The translations under genes and the position numbers were made by a program. From Burkholderia arboris (lineage in GTDB: Bacteria > Pseudomonadota > Gammaproteobacteria > Burkholderiales > Burkholderiaceae), in the NCBI RefSeq assembly GCF_902499125.1, contig NZ_CABVPX010000015.1, forward strand, positions 1 to 64,000: a stretch of 64,000 nucleotides of DNA, read 5' to 3'. Numbering within the stretch: position 1 is the stretch's first letter; every line of letters begins with the position of its first letter. Below, in pieces: positions 59,732 to 64,000 of this stretch. The notes beneath the pieces were generated by a model. It was not told the origin of the DNA. It made no database searches and saw only the letters and a list, made by a program, of their open reading frames with translations.

Positions 59732-60703
59732 TCACCGCACGAACCGCTCGCGATAACCCTGCGGCGACACGCCCAGCACGCGCACGAAACTGCGCCGCAG
59801 CGTCTCCTCCGAACCGAAGCCGCAACGCGCGGCGATCCGCTTGACGGGCCATGCCGTTTCGCCGAGCAGGCGCTGCGCAGCCTCGACACGGATCTGCTCG
59901 ACCGCTCGCGCGGGCGTACGGCCGGTTCCCGCCCGATAGTGGCGCACGAAGCTGCGCTCGCTCATGCTTACGCGCCCGGCCAGCGCGGGCACCGACAGGT
60001 CGGCCGTCAGGTGCTCGGCCATCCATGCGTGCAGTTCGCCGAACCGGTCGTCGGTGCGTTGCATCGACAGCATCGCGCTGAACTGAGCCTGTCCGCCGGG
60101 GCGCTTCAGGAACACGACGAGTTCGCGTGCGACGTCGAGCGCGGTCGCGCGCCCGAGATCCTCCTCGACCAGCGCGAGCGCGAGATCGATGCCGGCCGTC
60201 ACGCCGGCCGACGTCCACAGCGCGCCTTCGCGGATGAAGATCGGGTCGGATTCGACGCGCACGTTCGGGTAACGCGCCGCGAATTCGTCGCAGCGCGCCC
60301 AGTGCGTGACCGCGCGCCGCCCGTCGAGCAGGCCGGCCTCGGCGAGCAGGAACGCGCCGGTGCAAACCGACGCCACGCGCCGCGCGCGCCCGGCCTGCTG
60401 CCGCACCCAGCGCACCACCCGCGCATCCTTCGACGCCGCATGCACGCCCTTGCCGCCGGCAACGATCAGCGTATCGGGATGGCGCGCGGCCGAGCGCAGC
60501 GACTCGGCCATCACGACGAGGCCCGACGACGTTTCGACGGGCCCCGCTTCGACAGCGACGACGCGCGGCGCATACGGCGCCGGCTGCCCGCGCTCCAGCG
60601 CGAGTTCGTTGACGGAGGCGAACACCTGCAGCGGCCCCGTCACGTCGAGCAGTTGTGCACGCGGGAACGCGAGGACCAGGATCGAGCGCGGGGCGGCAGG
60701 CAT
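59732..60703 (-). CDS. GlxA-family transcriptional regulator (DJ-1/PfpI + AraC HTH), second copy
   Basis: A 323-residue regulator with the same domain order as the one at 6830: DJ-1 domain with Cys114 in VASVCTGAFLLAEAGLLDG, then AraC helices (VSMSERSFVRHYRAGTGR and VKRIAARCGFGSEETLRRSF). Start MPAAPRSILVLAF is favoured over an upstream codon at 60745. Divergent from an isocyanide hydratase-like gene with a 117 bp gap, so that gene and the cupin behind it are probable targets. Confidence 0.93.
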   Translation of the reverse strand: MPAAPRSILVLAFPRAQLLDVTGPLQVFASVNELALERGQPAPYAPRVVAVEAGPVETSSGLVVMAESLRSAARHPDTLIVAGGKGVHAASKDARVVRWVRQQAGRARRVASVCTGAFLLAEAGLLDGRRAVTHWARCDEFAARYPNVRVESDPIFIREGALWTSAGVTAGIDLALALVEEDLGRATALDVARELVVFLKRPGGQAQFSAMLSMQRTDDRFGELHAWMAEHLTADLSVPALAGRVSMSERSFVRHYRAGTGRTPARAVEQIRVEAAQRLLGETAWPVKRIAARCGFGSEETLRRSFVRVLGVSPQGYRERFVR

Positions 60704-60820
60704 GGCGATTGGCTGAAAACGTGGGTGATATGGCAATTTCGCCAAACACTACGCGCCTAGAATCGATCTGTCCATCCCGTGCCGGCGACGGCGCATGTCA
60801 CTTCCACACGGAGTTTTCGC

Positions 60821-61504
60821 ATGACCCTGCACATCGGCCTGCTCGTGTTTCCGGGCGTCCAGCAACTCGACCTCACCGGCCCGCACGACGTGCTCGCGTC
60901 GCTGCCCGACGCGGCCGTCCATCTGGTCTGGAAATCGCGCGACGCGGTCGCGTCGAGCAGCGGCCTCGCGCTCGCGCCGACCTGCACGTTCGACGACTGC
61001 CCGCCGCTCGACGTGATCTGCATTCCGGGCGGGATCGGAATCAACGAGTTGCTGCTCGATGCCGACACGATCGCGTTCGTGCAGGAACGCGCGGCCACCG
61101 CGCGCTACGTGACGTCGGTCTGCACGGGCGCGCTGCTGCTCGGCGTGGCCGGCCTGCTGCGCGGTCGGCGCGCGACGACGCACTGGGCGTTCCACGCGCT
61201 GCTCGAACCGTTGGGCGCGGTGCCCGTGCGCGCGCGCGTCGTGCGCGACGGCAACCTGATCACCGGCGGCGGCGTGACGGCCGGCATCGACTTCGCGCTG
61301 ACGATCGCCGCGGAACTGGCCGGCGACGAAGAAGCGCAGGCGATTCAGCTGCAGCTCGAATATGCGCCCGCACCGCCGTTCGACGCCGGTTCGCCCGACA
61401 CCGCGCCGGCCTCGGTCGTGAAGCGCGTCACCGAACGCTCGGCGGCCGGCTTCGCGAAGCGCAAGGCGATCGTCGAGCAGGCACTGCGCGCGATGTCGCG
61501 CTGA
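60821..61504 (+). CDS. DJ-1/PfpI-superfamily protein, isocyanide (isonitrile) hydratase-like
   Basis: A 227-residue enzyme of the class that hydrates isocyanides to N-formamides. The catalytic residues known for the Pseudomonas enzyme fall at the same numbers here: Asp17 in GVQQLDLTGPHDV, nucleophile Cys101 and Thr102 in VTSVCTGALLLGVAGLL. Length is also the same. A GGAG lies before the ATG. The specific substrate is inferred. Confidence 0.88.
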   Translation: MTLHIGLLVFPGVQQLDLTGPHDVLASLPDAAVHLVWKSRDAVASSSGLALAPTCTFDDCPPLDVICIPGGIGINELLLDADTIAFVQERAATARYVTSVCTGALLLGVAGLLRGRRATTHWAFHALLEPLGAVPVRARVVRDGNLITGGGVTAGIDFALTIAAELAGDEEAQAIQLQLEYAPAPPFDAGSPDTAPASVVKRVTERSAAGFAKRKAIVEQALRAMSR

Positions 61505-61528
61505 ATGCGGACCCCGGGGAACCCATCG

Positions 61529-61840
61529 ATGAACATCATCCGGAGTGCGAAATTCACGGCGGAGCGCGCGTGGGGCGCGCTCGACATCGCGAACCTGAAC
61601 GGCATCACGGTCCGGCTGCACTGGACCGACACACCCTATCGATGGCACGTGAACGATGGCGAGGAGGTATTCGCGGTGCTCGACGGCCGTGTCGAGATGC
61701 GCTACCGCGAAGCCGGCGTCGAGCACGCGACGGTGCTCGAGACAGGTGACGTGTTCCACGCGACGGCCGGTACCGAGCATGTCGCGCATCCGCTCGGCGT
61801 GGCACGCATCCTCGTGATCGAAACCGAAGGCAGCGTCTGA
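61529..61840 (+). CDS. Cupin-domain protein
   Basis: A 103-residue single beta-barrel. Cupin motifs: RWHVNDGEEVFAVLDGRVEM and ETGDVFHATAGTEHVAHPLG. Start chosen at the ATG preceded by GGGGA rather than the ATG at 61505 that abuts the upstream stop. Likely cotranscribed with the isocyanide hydratase-like gene; a metal-dependent role is likely but undefined. Confidence 0.88.
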   Translation: MNIIRSAKFTAERAWGALDIANLNGITVRLHWTDTPYRWHVNDGEEVFAVLDGRVEMRYREAGVEHATVLETGDVFHATAGTEHVAHPLGVARILVIETEGSV

Positions 61841-61898
61841 CGGCTGGCGGCGGCACATCGAGAACGCGTGGATGGGCACCGCATCCGCGCGCCGGGTT

Positions 61899-62183
61899 TC
61901 AGCCCGAAATCGTCCCCGTTCCCTGCGACGGAATCAGTTTCGGCAGCGGCGTGCAGGCGCACTGACACAGGTCGTGTTCGAGCGCGACGACCTTGCCCAT
62001 CACGGTCATCGTCCGCTCGCCGCCGTCCGACACGATCACGCCCGTCGTCTTGCATGCGGCGCAGAACACCGGTGCGCCGAGATAGGCGAGTTCGCGTCCG
62101 TCGAACGACGCATTGGCGATCCCTTCGAGCACCACGCCGCCATGGTCGGTCGTGTCGCCCTTCAGAATGAATTTGCGGCTCAT
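61899..62183 (-). CDS. Orphan PAAR-domain protein
   Basis: A 94-residue protein starting MSRKFILKGDTTDHGGVVLEG. The short beta layout with cysteine-rich FCAACKTTG and LCQCACTPLPK stretches matches the PAAR family that sharpens the VgrG spike tip of type VI secretion systems. No vgrG, toxin or other T6SS gene is near, so it must act with spikes encoded elsewhere, or be a remnant. Confidence 0.82.
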   Translation of the reverse strand: MSRKFILKGDTTDHGGVVLEGIANASFDGRELAYLGAPVFCAACKTTGVIVSDGGERTMTVMGKVVALEHDLCQCACTPLPKLIPSQGTGTISG

Positions 62184-62308
62184 GATGTCGGTTCTTCCCT
62201 CGGAAACGCGCCGCAACGCGACAGCGCGGCCGCGCACGGGCAATCGGAATCCGCCCGTCGGTCGCGGGCGTCCCGCGAGCTTATCACCGCCAGCGGCACG
62301 CGCGCCCG

Positions 62309-63511
62309 TCAGAATTTGTGCCGCATGCCGATCCGCGCCTCGAACTGGCGGTCGTTCGCGGACGCGCCGGGGCCGTTGATCGCGGCGACCGCCGCCCGCC
62401 CCGTCGAATCGGTGCCCGACGCGCGCTGATAGACGGCGGTCAGGTACACGTCGGTGCGCTTCGACAGGAAGTAGTCGAGTCCCGCCGCGACCTGGTGATA
62501 GGTCGCGCCGTCGCGGCCGTTCACGCCACCGCCGCGCGTGTAGTCGTACGCGACACCGCCGAACAGGTAGGGCGTGAACTGGTAGCGCACGCTCGCCTCG
62601 ACATTGTTGAACACCGCATTGCCGGACACGCCGCCCGGGTTCGGCCCGGACGACAGGTCGCCGAGCTGGCGGAACGACGTGTTCGTGTACATCGCGCCGA
62701 ACGTCACCGCGCCGATCGCGTACGTGCCGCCCGCCGCCGCGACCTGCAGCGTGCGCGCCGACGCATAGCCGGAATACACGGGCGACAGCATGTTGTTGCC
62801 CGGCACGCCGCCCGTGACCGGCGCGGGGCTGCCGGTCGTGCCGAAGAACGACACGTTCGGGTTGCGCGCATTCAGGTAGCCGGCCGCGACCGCGAGCGGC
62901 CCGCGCGTGTAGCCGGCCGTCATCGACCACACCTGGTTGCGCGTCGCCGCGCCCGCGATGCCGCCCACGCCGTACATGGCCGCGAAGCGGAATCCGCCGT
63001 AGTCGTTGCTCGTGAACTTGATCGCGTTGTTGGTCGAGTTCGCGTTGTTCACGTTGTCGAGGTCGCCGGGGTGCGCAACCATGTAGCCGCCGAACAGCGC
63101 GGCGGCCTCGAGCGGCCCGAGGAAGTCGACGTTGGTGTCGTACTGCCGCCCGAGCGTGACGGTGCCGAACGGCCCCGACAGCCCGACGAACGCCTTCTTG
63201 CCGAAGATCAGCCCGCCCTGCCCGAGCTTGCCGGTGCTCGGATCGAAGCCGTTCTCGAGCGTGAAGACCGCCGCCAGCCCGCCGCCGAGATCCTCGACGC
63301 CGCGCAGCCCCCAGCGGCTCGCCTGCTGCACGCCACCGAGCATCCGCCACGCCGGCTTGCCGCTCACGGTACCGTTCGGGCCGGCGACGGCGAGGTTGCT
63401 GGTGTAGGTCAGCCCCTCGTCGATAATGCCGTACAGCGTCACGCTGCTCTGTGCGTGCGCCGCACCCGCGATCAGCGCGACACCCGCGCCTGCCAACAGC
63501 CGTTTTTTCAT
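62309..63511 (-). CDS. Gram-negative general porin (OmpC-like, Burkholderia type)
   Basis: A 400-residue outer membrane trimeric porin. Signal MKKRLLAGAGVALIAGAAHA is followed by QSSVTLYGIIDEGL, the standard start of Burkholderia porins. Internal RWGLRGVEDLGGGLAAVFTLE and the C-terminal aromatic FEARIGMRHKF are family hallmarks. Takes up small solutes passively; substrate bias cannot be read. Confidence 0.95.
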   Translation of the reverse strand: MKKRLLAGAGVALIAGAAHAQSSVTLYGIIDEGLTYTSNLAVAGPNGTVSGKPAWRMLGGVQQASRWGLRGVEDLGGGLAAVFTLENGFDPSTGKLGQGGLIFGKKAFVGLSGPFGTVTLGRQYDTNVDFLGPLEAAALFGGYMVAHPGDLDNVNNANSTNNAIKFTSNDYGGFRFAAMYGVGGIAGAATRNQVWSMTAGYTRGPLAVAAGYLNARNPNVSFFGTTGSPAPVTGGVPGNNMLSPVYSGYASARTLQVAAAGGTYAIGAVTFGAMYTNTSFRQLGDLSSGPNPGGVSGNAVFNNVEASVRYQFTPYLFGGVAYDYTRGGGVNGRDGATYHQVAAGLDYFLSKRTDVYLTAVYQRASGTDSTGRAAVAAINGPGASANDRQFEARIGMRHKF

Positions 63512-63627
63512 CGGAAGATCTCCATTGCGCGGGTCGAATGGCAAAACGCAGGCGTGCGCGTCCCCCGCAGGCGCGCGGCCTGCTCCGGTGCGAACCGGAA
63601 CGGTCAGGGGTGCATCGGGGAAGACGG

Positions 63628-64000
63628 CTAGCGCATCGCGTCGGCGACGACCGCGGGCGGGGTCCAGCGGCGGCCAGCGGCGACTTCGTACGCGTGGCCG
63701 AACTGCAGCACGCCCCAGTCGTCGCGGTAGCGACCGACGATCTGCATGCCGATCGGCAAACCGGCCGCGCCGAAGCCGCACGGCACCGACAGGATCGGCG
63801 CCTCGGTGGACGACAGGTACCAGCACACCCGCATCCAGTCGATGTACGACGTACTCGCGGCGCCCTGCACGTGCGCGGGCGCGCGCAGGTCGACGTCGAA
63901 CGGCATCACCTGCGTGGTCGGCAGCACGTAGAACGCGTGGCGCTGCATGAACGTACGCATCCGCTCGAACAGCCGCGTCTTGCGCACGAACATGCGGCCG
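63628..64000 (-). CDS. Amidase-signature family protein (C-terminal part, cut by window end)
   Basis: The last 124 residues or so of an amidase. The tail RHAFYVLPTTQVMPFDVDL, EAPILSVPCGFGAAGLPIG and MQIVGRYRDDWGVLQFGHAYE are typical of the GatA/AtzF amidase family C-terminus. The Ser-Ser-Lys catalytic region lies outside the window. The frame stays open to position 64000. Confidence 0.88.
   Translation of the reverse strand, partial: GRMFVRKTRLFERMRTFMQRHAFYVLPTTQVMPFDVDLRAPAHVQGAASTSYIDWMRVCWYLSSTEAPILSVPCGFGAAGLPIGMQIVGRYRDDWGVLQFGHAYEVAAGRRWTPPAVVADAMR

Overview
This 64 kb window reads as a chromosomal segment of a Burkholderia species, most likely of the Burkholderia cepacia complex. The evidence is the very high GC content, long shadow ORFs opposite most genes, a RecA that starts MEDSKKG, an RND pump of the BpeAB-OprB type with a divergent TetR repressor, an HtrA gene in an operon with its two-component system, and a PglL-type oligosaccharyltransferase next to a pilin gene. 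Most of it is ordinary core genome. The exception is a 10 kb island inserted at a tRNA-Met gene.

Layout. 1-5,980: RND multidrug pump operon (outer membrane lipoprotein cut by the window edge, inner membrane transporter, membrane fusion protein) and the divergent repressor; a 24 bp AcrR-type operator lies between them. 6,012-9,592: isochorismatase-family hydrolase with a divergent GlxA-type regulator, then small conserved genes. 9,696-13,305: response regulator, histidine kinase and periplasmic protease HtrA on the minus strand; a tandem TTAAG-type box sits directly upstream of htrA. 13,492-17,495: PBP4-type DacB, a fatty acid hydroxylase-family membrane protein and a GDSL esterase lipoprotein. 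17,576-25,841: minus-strand cluster pgk, pyk, fba, purC, purE, purK, tsaC. 26,121-28,558: azlCD, ilvE and a zinc-finger protein. 28,699-34,904: heptosyltransferase waaF, small conserved genes, an M48 metalloprotease, moaC and a lipoprotein. 35,360-40,962: pglL, pilin, TerC-family protein, sucD and sucC. 41,031-46,203: DUF2889 gene, recX-recA with a near-perfect LexA box, and a divergent TctD/TctE-like two-component system. 46,430-48,088: MFS transporter of the metabolite:H+ symporter type.

The island (48,328-58,463) begins at the 3' end of tRNA-Met and ends at a 21 bp direct repeat of that 3' end, the footprint of a site-specific tyrosine recombinase. It carries a ruined integrase, a ruined IS21-family transposase, and one intact minus-strand operon: zorA (MotA-like channel with a long tail), zorB (MotB/OmpA-like), zorC (EH_Signature) and zorD (SNF2 helicase with a C-terminal Mrr-like nuclease). 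This is a complete type I Zorya anti-phage system. The family is already described, so what is new is this instance: its location, its fixation in the genome after loss of the integrase, and a very large uncharacterised N-terminal region of ZorD.

58,590-64,000: return to core-like accessory genes: a LysR regulator, a second GlxA-type regulator divergent from an isocyanide hydratase-like gene and a cupin, an orphan PAAR protein, a porin and a partial amidase. No rRNA genes and no CRISPR array were seen.
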